Assembly: GCA_965276715.1 (NCBI GenBank)
Contig: OZ255622.1
Location: forward strand, 3,844,001 to 3,908,000
DNA: 64,000 nt
Reading direction: 5' to 3'
From: CAXTPV01 sp965276715
Lineage (GTDB): Bacteria; Pseudomonadota; Alphaproteobacteria; Acetobacterales; Acetobacteraceae
Shown here: positions 34,658 through 43,897 of the stretch, piece by piece
How the letters are laid out: every line of letters begins with the position of its first letter
Numbering within the stretch: the stretch's first letter is position 1
The notes under the pieces: generated by a model
Databases searched by the model: none
Seen by the model: the letters and a program-made list of their open reading frames with translations, nothing else
Told to the model about the DNA's origin: nothing
Translations under genes and position numbers: made by a program

Positions 34658-36112
34658 TCAGTTCGACTGACGTCGCAGGAACGCCGGGATATCCAGGCCC
34701 GCGGCCTCTTCCGCCGTATGCGGCGTGGTCGCGGGCGACGCCGCGTGGACTTCCGCCGTCTCCTGCGCGAGCTGCGGCTCCGCGCGTCTCGGCTCGGCCG
34801 CCGGTGCGGCGGTCGAGCGGCGCAGCGCACCGGTCACGATCCCGAACAGGCTGGTCCTGGGCGCGGGCGCGACCTGCGTCTCCGGGGGTCGCACCGGCTC
34901 GACGAACAGCGGACTGCGCGGCGCGGACGCCTGACGCAGCGGCTGCGGCACGGCGTTCGGCGCAGGCGCCGGGCTCGCCTGGGGTGAAGCGGTCAACTGC
35001 ACGCTCGCTCGCGCGGGCGAGGCCGCCATGACGGCCGGCTCCTGCTTCTGCGCGATCGAAGCCGGCGCCTGCGCCGCCGCTGCCATTGCGACGCCGCCGC
35101 CGACGGCGACCAGCTTGGGCCGCGCCTGTTCGGCGGGTGCGGGCGTGTCGATCCCTGTCGCCACCACCGAGACGCGCACCCGTCCGCTCAGACTGTCATC
35201 GATCGCGGAGCCGAAGATGATGTTCGCATCCTCAGCCACTTCCTCGCGGATGCGATTGGCGGCCTGGTCGACCTCGTAGAGCGTCATGTCATCGCCACCG
35301 GTGATGTTGATCAGCAGGCCGCGCGCGCCCGCCATCGACGTGTCCTCGAGCAGCGGGTTGCTGATCGCGGCTTCCGCCGCCCGGATCGCGCGGTTCTCGC
35401 CCTCCGCCTCGCCGGTTCCCATCATCGCCTTGCCCATCTCCGCCATCACGGTGCGGATGTCGGCGAAATCGAGATTGACCAGTCCCGGTGCGACCATCAG
35501 GTCGGTCACGCCACGCACGCCCATGTAGAGCACGTGGTCGGCCATCTTGAACGCCTCCTTCCAGCCGGTGCGTTCGTTGGCGAGACGGAACAGGTTCTGG
35601 TTCGGGATGACGATCAGCGTGTCGACATATTGCTGCAGTTCGGCAATGCCCTGGTCGGCCGCTTTCGCGCGCCGCAGCCCCTCGAAGGTGAACGGCTTGG
35701 TCACCACGCCCACCGTCAGCACGCCGCGCTCGCGTGCCATGCGTGCGATCACCGGTGCCGCACCGGTACCGGTGCCGCCACCCATGCCGGCGGTGATGAA
35801 CACCATGTGCGCACCGTCGAGATGCCGCGCCAGGTCGTCCGCGGCTTCCTCGGCCGCGGCTCGGCCGATCTCCGGTTTTGCGCCGGCGCCCAACCCTTGC
35901 GTCAGATGGGGACCAAGCTGGATCCGCCGGTCGGCGCGCGAATGCGTGAGCTGCTGCGCGTCGGTGTTGGCGACGACGAAATCGACCCCGGCGAGCTGGA
36001 GCGAGATCATGTTGTCGACCGCATTGGTGCCGCCGCCGCCGACCCCGATGACGGTGATCTTCGGCGTGAAGTCGGCGTAGGTCTGCTGCGGGATCGTCAA
36101 GTTCAGGGTCAT
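34658..36112 (-). CDS. ftsZ: Cell division GTPase FtsZ
   Basis: A 484-residue tubulin-like GTPase that forms the Z ring. GVGGGGTNAVDNM lies at the N-terminus and the tubulin signature GGGTGTGAAPV at about residue 109. A variable Ala/Pro-rich linker of about 150 residues ends with the conserved tail DIPAFLRRQ that binds FtsA and other partners. It is the last dcw gene, 45 bases after ftsA. Confidence 0.98.
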   Translation of the reverse strand: MTLNLTIPQQTYADFTPKITVIGVGGGGTNAVDNMISLQLAGVDFVVANTDAQQLTHSRADRRIQLGPHLTQGLGAGAKPEIGRAAAEEAADDLARHLDGAHMVFITAGMGGGTGTGAAPVIARMARERGVLTVGVVTKPFTFEGLRRAKAADQGIAELQQYVDTLIVIPNQNLFRLANERTGWKEAFKMADHVLYMGVRGVTDLMVAPGLVNLDFADIRTVMAEMGKAMMGTGEAEGENRAIRAAEAAISNPLLEDTSMAGARGLLINITGGDDMTLYEVDQAANRIREEVAEDANIIFGSAIDDSLSGRVRVSVVATGIDTPAPAEQARPKLVAVGGGVAMAAAAQAPASIAQKQEPAVMAASPARASVQLTASPQASPAPAPNAVPQPLRQASAPRSPLFVEPVRPPETQVAPAPRTSLFGIVTGALRRSTAAPAAEPRRAEPQLAQETAEVHAASPATTPHTAEEAAGLDIPAFLRRQSN

Positions 36113-36157
36113 GATGGTCTCCCCCTCATCGGGATGTCGTGTGGTGGACCCGCGCGC

Positions 36158-37513
36158 TCATACGCGCTCGCGGAGGAATTCGACCAGACGGCGCACCATG
36201 CCGGCCGGACGCGGTTCGGACAGATCGATGTCGTTCAACGGCCGGCCGGCGCCGGCCGCCCACGACAGCAGCCCGCAGACTGTCGCGAATTCGGGACCTT
36301 CGCTGTCGCGCGGCAATCCCCTGACGTGGCCCACGGGTTTGCCGAATCGTACCGGCCGCCCGAGGATCGATGCCGCGAGATCGCGTACGCCCCCGAGCTG
36401 CGACGCGCCGCCGGTGAGGACCACGCGGCCGTTCGCCGCGCGGCCGAGCCCCGCTGCCTCGAGCCGGTCGCGCACGAGCTCGAACGTCTCCTCCATGCGC
36501 GGGCGGATCACGCCGACAAGCACCGAGCGCGGTACGGGTGCGAACTGGTGCTCGTCCTCGCCGATGATTTCGACATTGAGCATCTCGCGCTCGTCGTCGG
36601 CCGACGGTTCGACATTGCCGTAGATCGCCTTCAGCCGCTCGGCGCTCGCGAGCGGGGTGGAGAGCACGGAGGCGATGTCCTTGGTCACATGCAGGCCGCC
36701 CACCGGCAGTTGCGCCGCATGCAGCAACTGGCCTTCCGCGAACGTCGCGATCTGCGTGGTGCCGCCGCCCATGTCGATGACGGTCGCACCCAGCACCCGC
36801 TCGTCCTCGACAAGCACCGACAATCCCGATGCGAGCGGCGCGGAGACGAGTTCACCGAGCGACAGGTCGCACCGCGCGATGACGGCAGCGAGATTGCGCA
36901 AGGCCGAGCTCGACGCGTCGATCATGTGCAGCCGGCCGCTCAGCGCCTCGCAGACCTGACCGCGCGGATCGTCGACGCCTGTGGTCTCGTCGACCGAGAA
37001 CCCGAGCGGCATCGCGTGGATCACCTCGCGCCCGTCCGAGCTCGCGCGCGTGCGTCCCTCGTGGACCACGCGCCGCACGTCGGCATCGTTGACCATCCGG
37101 CCGCCGACCGGCCAGCGGACATTGAACAGGCGGCTCTCCGGCTGCCCGCAGGCGAGGTTGACCGTCACCGCGCGCAAGCGGTGATCGGCCATGTCCTCGG
37201 CGCGGCCCACCGCGGCACGGATCGCGCGCTCCGCCTCGTCGAGATCGACGATGCCGCCGAGCCGCACTCCACGCGCGCGATGCAGGCCGAAGCCGATGAT
37301 CCTGATCTGCGCGCCATCGGAGCGGCCGATCGCGCACGTGATCTTGCTGGTTCCGATATCGAGCACGCCGAACGTGCCGGTGCGCAGCGGGCGTCCGCGC
37401 GCCATCGTCTCGGGCGGTGCGAGCAGAAGCGGCCGTCCAGGCTTGCGCTCATCGGGCGCGGTCAGAGAGGTCCGATTGGCTGGGAGTGCCACGACACGTC
37501 CGGAGGCGTTCAT
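36158..37513 (-). CDS. ftsA: Cell division protein FtsA
   Basis: A 451-residue actin-like protein tethering FtsZ to the membrane. FGVLDIGTSKITCAIG is the first phosphate loop, VIDMGGGTTQIATF the second and VVLTGGASQLGGV the adenosine motif. The C-terminal MVRRLVEFLRERV is the amphipathic membrane helix. A 45-residue N-terminal extension precedes the fold. ATG 37513 overlaps the ftsQ stop as ATGA. Confidence 0.97.
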   Translation of the reverse strand: MNASGRVVALPANRTSLTAPDERKPGRPLLLAPPETMARGRPLRTGTFGVLDIGTSKITCAIGRSDGAQIRIIGFGLHRARGVRLGGIVDLDEAERAIRAAVGRAEDMADHRLRAVTVNLACGQPESRLFNVRWPVGGRMVNDADVRRVVHEGRTRASSDGREVIHAMPLGFSVDETTGVDDPRGQVCEALSGRLHMIDASSSALRNLAAVIARCDLSLGELVSAPLASGLSVLVEDERVLGATVIDMGGGTTQIATFAEGQLLHAAQLPVGGLHVTKDIASVLSTPLASAERLKAIYGNVEPSADDEREMLNVEIIGEDEHQFAPVPRSVLVGVIRPRMEETFELVRDRLEAAGLGRAANGRVVLTGGASQLGGVRDLAASILGRPVRFGKPVGHVRGLPRDSEGPEFATVCGLLSWAAGAGRPLNDIDLSEPRPAGMVRRLVEFLRERV

Positions 37514-38367
37514 GTGGGCCTCCTCGCGGCGTCGGCCGGATCGCCCGCGCTGTCGTCGTCGGGGGAAGGTGCGGGTTCGGGCTGCGGCCGCAGCACCATC
37601 CGGTCGGGCAGGCGCATGTCGATCGCGAGCAGCGGACGCTCGAGCAGCTTGTGGTCGTGCTCGAAGGCTGCGAGCCGCTTGAGCGCCGGGAGTTCCTCCG
37701 CCTCGGGCAGCAGCACATCGCATCCATTCTTCAGGGTCAGGTTCCAGCGACGCTGGCCCACGCGCACCATGGCGACGACCTGCGCCCTGATCGCCGGCGC
37801 CTGATCGAGCGCGTCGATCAGCGCCTCGGCCGCCGGCGGCGCGCCGGGACCGACGACGAGCGGCAGGCGCGCGAACGCCTCGGCGTCCTTGCCGTTCAGG
37901 CCCTGGTTCTGCACGACCTTGCCGGTGCGGTCGATCAGCAGGAACCGGCCCTGGTCCTGCCACACGGCGAACGGCGTGCGTTCGACGAGCGAGACCAGCA
38001 CGGTCGCCGGAAGCCGCCGCTGCACGATGGCGGTCTCGACGAACGGCAGGGCCTCGACGTTGCGTTCGGCCTCGTCGATCGAGAAACCCATGATCGGGTC
38101 TCCCTTGGAGACGCCGAGCGCTTCGGTGACGTCGTGCTCCGATGTCAGGCGCTGTCCCTCGACGACGATCCGGTCGATCGGCAGTGCAAGACCGATCCGA
38201 TGGCGGATCCACGAACCCATGCCGGTCTGCTCGACGGCACCGCGCGCGGCGAGCAGGCCAAACACGCCGAGCCCGAGCAGCGGGATCGTGAGCAGCATCG
38301 GCCGCACCAGGCGTTTCTGGCGCCGCGCCAGGATCGACCAGCGTGACGGGCGATCAAGCTTCCTCAT
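37510..38367 (-). CDS. ftsQ: Cell division protein FtsQ
   Basis: A 285-residue single-pass inner-membrane divisome protein: short basic cytoplasmic tail, transmembrane helix LLTIPLLGLGVFGLLAARG, POTRA domain (IDRIVVEGQRLTSEHDVTEA), then ERTPFAVWQDQGRFLLIDRTG, which is typical of FtsQ. The start overlaps the ddl stop as ATGA. Confidence 0.95.
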   Translation of the reverse strand: MRKLDRPSRWSILARRQKRLVRPMLLTIPLLGLGVFGLLAARGAVEQTGMGSWIRHRIGLALPIDRIVVEGQRLTSEHDVTEALGVSKGDPIMGFSIDEAERNVEALPFVETAIVQRRLPATVLVSLVERTPFAVWQDQGRFLLIDRTGKVVQNQGLNGKDAEAFARLPLVVGPGAPPAAEALIDALDQAPAIRAQVVAMVRVGQRRWNLTLKNGCDVLLPEAEELPALKRLAAFEHDHKLLERPLLAIDMRLPDRMVLRPQPEPAPSPDDDSAGDPADAARRPT

Positions 38368-39278
38368 GCGCGGCACGCCGCCTGCTCGACCATCCAGGCG
38401 CAGAGTTCGGGAAACGAGACGCCACACGCCTGCGCCTGCTCGGGCAGCAGGGATGTCGGCGTCATGCCGGGCTGCGTGTTGACCTCGAGCAGCACGAGCC
38501 TCTGCTCGTCGAGCCTGAAATCGGCGCGCGACGCCCCGCGGCATCCCAGCGCGCGATGGGCCGCGAGGGCGACTGACATGGCGCGCGTGGCGATCGCGCC
38601 GTCGATCGATGCCGGAACGACATGGCGCGAGCCGCCATCGGCATATTTCGCGTCGTAGTCGTAGAACTCGTGGCCGGTCTCGCCGGTCAGGATCTCGGTC
38701 ACCGCGAGCGCCCGATCGCCCATCACACCCACGGTGATCTCGCGGCCCGGGATATACTCTTCCACCAGCGCATGACTGCCGAACCGCCAGGCGCGCGCGA
38801 TCTCGCCGCGGCGGTTGCTGCCCTCGCGCAGGATCTCGACGCCGACGGACGAGCCCTCGGCATTCGGCTTGACGACGTATGGGAGGGGCATCGGGTCGCA
38901 AGCCTCGAGCTCCTCGGGCGTGACCAGCCTGCTGCGCGCGACTGGCAATCCCGCCTGCGCGAAGACTGCTTTCGCCGCCGACTTGTCCATCGCCATCGCC
39001 GACGCGCGCACCCCGGAATGGGTGTAGGGAATGCCGAGCCAGTCGAGCACGCCCTGGATCGCGCCGTCCTCGCCGAAGCGTCCGTGCAGCGCATTGAACA
39101 CGCAATCGACGCGTTCGGGCTCGGTCAGTCCACGCACGATCGCGGCCAGATCCTCGCCCGCCTCGATCGGAACCACCTCGTAGCCGCGTGCCTCGAGTGC
39201 GGCGATCACCCCGCGCCCGGTCGACAGGCTCACCGCGCGCTCGCTGGAGATCCCGCCATAGAGAACGCCGACACGCAT
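38364..39278 (-). CDS. ddl: D-alanine--D-alanine ligase
   Basis: A 304-residue ATP-grasp ligase that makes D-Ala-D-Ala for MurF. MRVGVLYGGISSERAVSLST is the standard start, with VVKPNAEGSSVGV and LVEEYIPGREITVGV as ATP-grasp signatures and LLEVNTQPGMTPTSLLP as the metal-binding end. The start overlaps the murB stop as TGATG. Confidence 0.97.
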   Translation of the reverse strand: MRVGVLYGGISSERAVSLSTGRGVIAALEARGYEVVPIEAGEDLAAIVRGLTEPERVDCVFNALHGRFGEDGAIQGVLDWLGIPYTHSGVRASAMAMDKSAAKAVFAQAGLPVARSRLVTPEELEACDPMPLPYVVKPNAEGSSVGVEILREGSNRRGEIARAWRFGSHALVEEYIPGREITVGVMGDRALAVTEILTGETGHEFYDYDAKYADGGSRHVVPASIDGAIATRAMSVALAAHRALGCRGASRADFRLDEQRLVLLEVNTQPGMTPTSLLPEQAQACGVSFPELCAWMVEQAACRA

Positions 39279-40210
39279 CAGCCAGCCCTCCCGGGAATGC
39301 CGACGCGCTTGATCTCCCACGCGAGCTCGACGCCGGACGACGCCAGCACGCGCGCGCGCACGGCCTCGCCCAATCCTTCGATGTCGGCGGCGGATGCGCC
39401 GCCGGTGTTGATCAGGAAATTCGTGTGCAGCGGACTGACCTGCGCGCCTCCCATCGTCATCCCGCGGCAACCTGCCTGATCGATCAGTTCCCAGGCCTTC
39501 AGCATCGAGACATGCGCCTGCGGATTGCGGAAGGTCGAGCCGCCGGTGCGTTCGCGTACCGGCTGGGTCGATTCGCGTTTCGCCCTGATCTCGGCGATGC
39601 GCGCGCGGGCGGGCAAGACATCGCCCGCCACGCCCCGAAGACGCGCGCGCAGCACCACCGCCTCGGGCGGCAGGGCGCTGCCTCGGTAGCGGAACGCGAA
39701 GGCTTCGGCCGGCAGTCGGACGATCTCGCCGCTGCGCGTCGCGATCTCGGCCCAATCGAGGATGTGCGCGATCTCGCCGCCATACGCGCCGGCATTCATC
39801 GCGATCGCCCCGCCGATGGTGCCGGGAACGCCCACCAGGAATTCGAGCCCGGCGATGCCGGCCTCGACCGCCCGCCGTGCGACCAGGGCGTCGGCGGCGC
39901 CGCCACCGGCAATGATCGCGTCCGCGTCGACCTCGATCGCGCCGAGCGACTTGCCAAGCCGCACCACGACGCCCGGGATGCCGCCGTCGCGGACGATCAG
40001 GTTGGAGCCGGCGCCGATCGCGAACACCGGGATCTCGGGCGCGAGCGACCCGAGGAAGCCGGACAAATCGTCCGCGTCAGCGGGCGTCACCATCGTCTCG
40101 GCCGGACCGCCGACGCGAAACCAGGTCGATGGTCCGATCGGAACCGACCGGTCGACACTTCCGCGCAGCGCGATCCCGAAAACCTCCCCGGGTGCGGGAA
40201 GCGCGCTCAT
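39278..40210 (-). CDS. murB: UDP-N-acetylenolpyruvoylglucosamine reductase MurB
   Basis: A 310-residue FAD enzyme that reduces UDP-GlcNAc-enolpyruvate to UDP-MurNAc. STWFRVGGPAE and FAIGAGSNLIVRDGG bind FAD, VPGTIGGAIAMNAGAYG is the family core, RTGGSTFRNP holds the catalytic Ser and AWEIKRVG the C-terminal Glu. The start overlaps the murC stop as ATGA. Confidence 0.97.
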   Translation of the reverse strand: MSALPAPGEVFGIALRGSVDRSVPIGPSTWFRVGGPAETMVTPADADDLSGFLGSLAPEIPVFAIGAGSNLIVRDGGIPGVVVRLGKSLGAIEVDADAIIAGGGAADALVARRAVEAGIAGLEFLVGVPGTIGGAIAMNAGAYGGEIAHILDWAEIATRSGEIVRLPAEAFAFRYRGSALPPEAVVLRARLRGVAGDVLPARARIAEIRAKRESTQPVRERTGGSTFRNPQAHVSMLKAWELIDQAGCRGMTMGGAQVSPLHTNFLINTGGASAADIEGLGEAVRARVLASSGVELAWEIKRVGIPGRAG

Positions 40211-41637
40211 GCGGCGCCCCGCCGGTCCGGCCGCTGCAGGGCGGCGAGCTGGGCCGGCAGTGTCTGCGCCCAGGCGGTGATGTTGCCCGCCCCGAGACAG
40301 ACGACGAAATCGCCTGAGCGCGCGATCGCGTGCACCATCTCGGCCAGATGCTCGGGCGCCTCGAGCGGGACTACGGATTTGTGTCCGCGCGCCCTCAGGC
40401 CATCGACGAGCGCTTCCCGGTCGACGCCCTCGATCGGCACCTCGCCCGCGGCATAGACGTCGGCCACGATCACCGTGCCCGCGTCGTTCATGCAGGTGCA
40501 GAACTCGTCGAACAGCGAATTCAGCCGCGAGAAACGGTGCGGCTGGACCACGGCCACGACATCGCGTGCACCCGCCTGTCTCGCCGCCTTGAGCACGGCC
40601 GCGATCTCGACCGGATGGTGGCCGTAATCGTCGATCACCGTGATGCCGCCCGTCTCGCCGGTCTTGGTGAAGCGGCGCTTGACGCCGCGGAACTGCGCGA
40701 ACGCGCTCCGGATCGTGGCGTCGTCGATTTCCATCTCGAGCGCGATCGCGACCGCCGCGAGCGCGTTCTGCACGTTGTGCGCGCCCAGCATCGGCAGCCG
40801 GAACGGTCCCGAACGGCGCGATCGTCCGCGCAGCCGGTCGGTGACCGAGACCTCGAACGTCGCACCACGCTTGTCGGCCACCAGCCGTTCGGCGCGCACG
40901 TCGGCTTGCGGCGAAAAGCCATAGGTCACGATCCGATGATCCGACATCCGGGGGATCATCTTCTGGACCTCGGGATGGTCGATGCACAGCACGGCGAAGC
41001 CGTAGAACGGGATGTTGGACACGAATTGGTCGTATCCCGCCTGCATGTTCTCCTGCGTGCCCCAATGGTCGAGATGCTCGGCGTCCATGTTGGTCACCAC
41101 CGCGATCACCGCCGGCAGGCGCAGGAACGACCCGTCACTTTCGTCGGCCTCGACCACCATCCAGTCGCCCGCACCCATGCGCGTGTTGGTGCCGTAGGCT
41201 TCGATGATGCCGCCATTGATCACGGTCGGATCGAGATGCGCCGCTTCCAGCACGGACGCGACCAGGCTCGTCGTCGTCGTCTTGCCGTGGGTCCCGCCGA
41301 CCGCGATCGACCAGCGCAGCCGCATCAATTCCGCCAGCATCTCCGCCCGCCGCACGACCGGGATCAGCCGCGCGCGCGCGGCCATTACTTCCGGATTGTC
41401 CCGCTGCACCGCGGTCGAGATCACCACCACCTGCGCGTCGCCGAGATGGGCCGCATCGTGGCCGATCATCACCCGGATGCCGGCCGCGCGCAGGCGCATC
41501 ACGTTGCCGCTTTCCGACAGATCCGACCCCTGGACCGCATAGCCCAGCACGTGCAGCACCTCGGCGATCCCGGACATGCCGATCCCGCCGATCCCGACGA
41601 AATGAATGGTGCCGATCTGGAGAGGCAGTGCACGCAT
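40207..41637 (-). CDS. murC: UDP-N-acetylmuramate--L-alanine ligase MurC
   Basis: A 476-residue Mur ligase adding the first stem residue, L-Ala. HFVGIGGIGMSGIAEVL is the N-terminal nucleotide fold, GTHGKTTTTSLVA the ATP loop, and EADESDGSFL and the HHPVEIAAVLKAAR region complete the ligase core. ATG 41637 overlaps the murG stop as TGATG. Confidence 0.97.
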   Translation of the reverse strand: MRALPLQIGTIHFVGIGGIGMSGIAEVLHVLGYAVQGSDLSESGNVMRLRAAGIRVMIGHDAAHLGDAQVVVISTAVQRDNPEVMAARARLIPVVRRAEMLAELMRLRWSIAVGGTHGKTTTTSLVASVLEAAHLDPTVINGGIIEAYGTNTRMGAGDWMVVEADESDGSFLRLPAVIAVVTNMDAEHLDHWGTQENMQAGYDQFVSNIPFYGFAVLCIDHPEVQKMIPRMSDHRIVTYGFSPQADVRAERLVADKRGATFEVSVTDRLRGRSRRSGPFRLPMLGAHNVQNALAAVAIALEMEIDDATIRSAFAQFRGVKRRFTKTGETGGITVIDDYGHHPVEIAAVLKAARQAGARDVVAVVQPHRFSRLNSLFDEFCTCMNDAGTVIVADVYAAGEVPIEGVDREALVDGLRARGHKSVVPLEAPEHLAEMVHAIARSGDFVVCLGAGNITAWAQTLPAQLAALQRPDRRGAA

Positions 41638-42773
41638 CAACCGATTCCTTCGCCGTCACGCGGAGTGATGTCACGAGTCGGGCGTCTCGCATCATATCGC
41701 GCTCTCGCCAAGTCTTCGACCAGCGATGCGAAATCCTCCGCGGCATTCGGACGCGCGCCCGCGCGTGCCGCCGCCGCCGCGCGCTCCAGCAGCGCGGGAT
41801 CCGCCAGCAGGAACGCGAGATGCTCGGCGAGCCACGCTTCGTTGAAACCGGGCTGGCGCACCATCCATGCCGCACCCGCATCCACCAGCCGCTGCGCGTT
41901 CGCGGCCTGTTCGTCACCGGCCGCGATCGGCAGCGGCACCAGCAGGGCAGGGCGCCCGGCGGCGGCGAGTTCGGCCACCGTCGAGCCGCCGCTGCGCGCG
42001 ATCACCAGATGCGCGCGCTCCAGCAGGTGCGCGACATCGGCGAAGAAGGGCGACACGTCGGCCTCGATCCCGGCCGCGCCATAGGCGTCGCGCACCCGTG
42101 CCACATCCTCCGCGCGCGCCTGCTGCGTCACCCGAAGCAAGCTCCGCCTGATCCCGGGCCACGCGATCAGGACCGGGGGCACGATGTCGCTGAACACCCG
42201 CGCGCCGAGCGAGCCGCCGAGCACCAGCAACTCGACGCGGTCGCGCGGCGGACTGTAGGGACCGACCGCGGCGATCGCGTCGCGCACCGGATTGCCGACC
42301 AGCACCGTGCGTGCGCCCGCCGTCACGCCGCCCACATCGGCGAAGCTGGTCGCGACCGCGTCCGCGAAGCGCGCAAGCAACCGGTTGGCGCTGCCCAGCA
42401 CCGCGTTCTGATCGTGCACGACCATCGCCGGCCGGCGCCTGAGCGAGCGTGCGGCGAGCAATGGGGGCACCGAGGGATAGCCGCCGAAGCCCACCAGGAC
42501 GTCCGGCCGCGCGGTCCCGATCACGCGCCGCGACTGCACCGTCCCGCGTGCCAGCGCACGCGCCGAATGCAGCCTGGTCGCCAATCCCTTGCCGGCCAGC
42601 CCGCCGCCATCGACGACATGCATCGACGCGAAAGCGCGCGACGCACGGTCGGCGGTCCGCCGGTCGGTGATCAACGAGACCGCGTGCCCGCGCGCGCCGA
42701 GTGCGCGCGACAGCGCCTCGGCGGGAAACAGATGCCCGGCCGTGCCGCCCGCCGCGATCATCACCCTGATCAT
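41637..42773 (-). CDS. murG: Lipid II synthase MurG
   Basis: A 378-residue peripheral GT-B transferase that adds GlcNAc to lipid I. AAGGTAGHLFPAEAL is the N-terminal glycine loop (the usual GGTGGH reads GGTAGH), VGFGGYPSVPPLLAA and VHDQNAVLGSANR form the acceptor side, and ARSGGSTVAELAAAGRPALL the UDP-GlcNAc site. The C-terminus has an additional Arg-rich tail. The start overlaps the ftsW stop as ATGA. Confidence 0.97.
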   Translation of the reverse strand: MIRVMIAAGGTAGHLFPAEALSRALGARGHAVSLITDRRTADRASRAFASMHVVDGGGLAGKGLATRLHSARALARGTVQSRRVIGTARPDVLVGFGGYPSVPPLLAARSLRRRPAMVVHDQNAVLGSANRLLARFADAVATSFADVGGVTAGARTVLVGNPVRDAIAAVGPYSPPRDRVELLVLGGSLGARVFSDIVPPVLIAWPGIRRSLLRVTQQARAEDVARVRDAYGAAGIEADVSPFFADVAHLLERAHLVIARSGGSTVAELAAAGRPALLVPLPIAAGDEQAANAQRLVDAGAAWMVRQPGFNEAWLAEHLAFLLADPALLERAAAAARAGARPNAAEDFASLVEDLARARYDARRPTRDITPRDGEGIG

Positions 42774-43897
42774 GACCGCACGCGCCTGCGCGTGAGTGCG
42801 AGCAGCATGCCGATCGTGAGTGCCACCGACATCGCCGACGAGCCGCCATACGAAATGAACGGCAGCGTCATGCCCTTGGTCGGAATCAGGTGCAGCGTGG
42901 AGGCCATGTTGACGAAGGCCTGCAGCCCGAAGCCCGCGCACAGGCCGGTCACCGCAAGCGGCGTGAACGGCTCGTCGTTGCCCAACTGCTTGAGCAGCGA
43001 ACGCACCACGATGAACAGGAACGTCAGGATGATGACCAGGCACAGGATCATCCCGAACTCCTCGCCCGCGACCGCGAAGACGAAATCCGCGTGCGCGTCC
43101 GGCAGCAGATCCTTCACCCGCCCTTCGCCCGGCCCGCGCCCGAGCAGCCCGCCATGCGAGAAGGCGGCGAGCGCCGTGTCGATCTGGTAATGATCGCCCT
43201 TCTGCGGATGGATGAAGCGTTCGACGCGGCTGCGCACGTGCGGAAAGACCATGAACGCGAAGCCGAACGCGCCGGCAAGCGAGCCCACGCCCACGCCCAC
43301 CAGCAGCAGCGGCAGTCCATCGATGAACAACTGGACGAGGAACACGCAGAGGATGACCGACAGCATCCCGATATCCGGCTGCGACTTGAGCAGCAGGACG
43401 ATGACGGCCAGGAACGCGAACGCCGCGAGATGCCCGGGATAGAGGCGCCGCGTCATCCCTCGCGTCCGCCGTCCCTCGGTCAGCAGCCACGCCGTCGTCA
43501 CCGCGAAGCAGGGCTTGAGGAATTCGCTCGGCTGCACCGACATCAACGGCAACGCGATCCAGCGCCGGGCGCCCTTGATCTCCATCCCGTGCACGAGGGT
43601 GAACGCGGTCGCCGCCAGCGCCAGGAGACACCCGAGCAGCGCCAGGCGCCTGACGTTCCGCGGCGAGAGCACCGAGGTCGCGACCACGATCAGACCGGCA
43701 AGTGCGAGGAAGACGACCTGCTTGAGGATGAACATGTCGCGCGACGCGCCGATGCGTGTCGCGACCGCGGGCGATGCGGCGAGCACCAGCACGTAGCCGA
43801 AGCCGATCAGCATGAAGACCGCCGACAAGGTCGCGCGGTCGACCGTCCACCACCAGCGGCCGAGGATCGAGTTGTCGGCGCGCGCCGGCCCGTTCAC
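42770..43897 (-). CDS. ftsW: Septal peptidoglycan polymerase FtsW (SEDS)
   Basis: A 375-residue SEDS protein with about ten transmembrane helices. KGARRWIALPLMSVQPSEFLK, KSQPDIGMLSVIL, GEEFGMILCL and the final PFISYGGSSAMS are family hallmarks. It works with the ftsI product. The start is GTG 43897 in a GTGA overlap with the murD stop. Confidence 0.96.
   Translation of the reverse strand: MNGPARADNSILGRWWWTVDRATLSAVFMLIGFGYVLVLAASPAVATRIGASRDMFILKQVVFLALAGLIVVATSVLSPRNVRRLALLGCLLALAATAFTLVHGMEIKGARRWIALPLMSVQPSEFLKPCFAVTTAWLLTEGRRTRGMTRRLYPGHLAAFAFLAVIVLLLKSQPDIGMLSVILCVFLVQLFIDGLPLLLVGVGVGSLAGAFGFAFMVFPHVRSRVERFIHPQKGDHYQIDTALAAFSHGGLLGRGPGEGRVKDLLPDAHADFVFAVAGEEFGMILCLVIILTFLFIVVRSLLKQLGNDEPFTPLAVTGLCAGFGLQAFVNMASTLHLIPTKGMTLPFISYGGSSAMSVALTIGMLLALTRRRVRS

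Noticed and set aside
35534..37804. 756-codon plus-strand frame opposite ftsZ and ftsA
   Set aside because: Antisense shadow of two certain genes in high-GC DNA. Composition is rich in Arg, His and Ala with no domain.
36158..38212. 684-codon version of FtsA
   Set aside because: The first 230 residues are an out-of-frame reading of ftsQ; the FtsA fold starts after ATG 37513.
40330..43190. Plus-strand frames of 584 and 520 codons opposite murC, murG and ftsW
   Set aside because: Antisense to certain, motif-rich wall-synthesis genes; rich in Arg and His.
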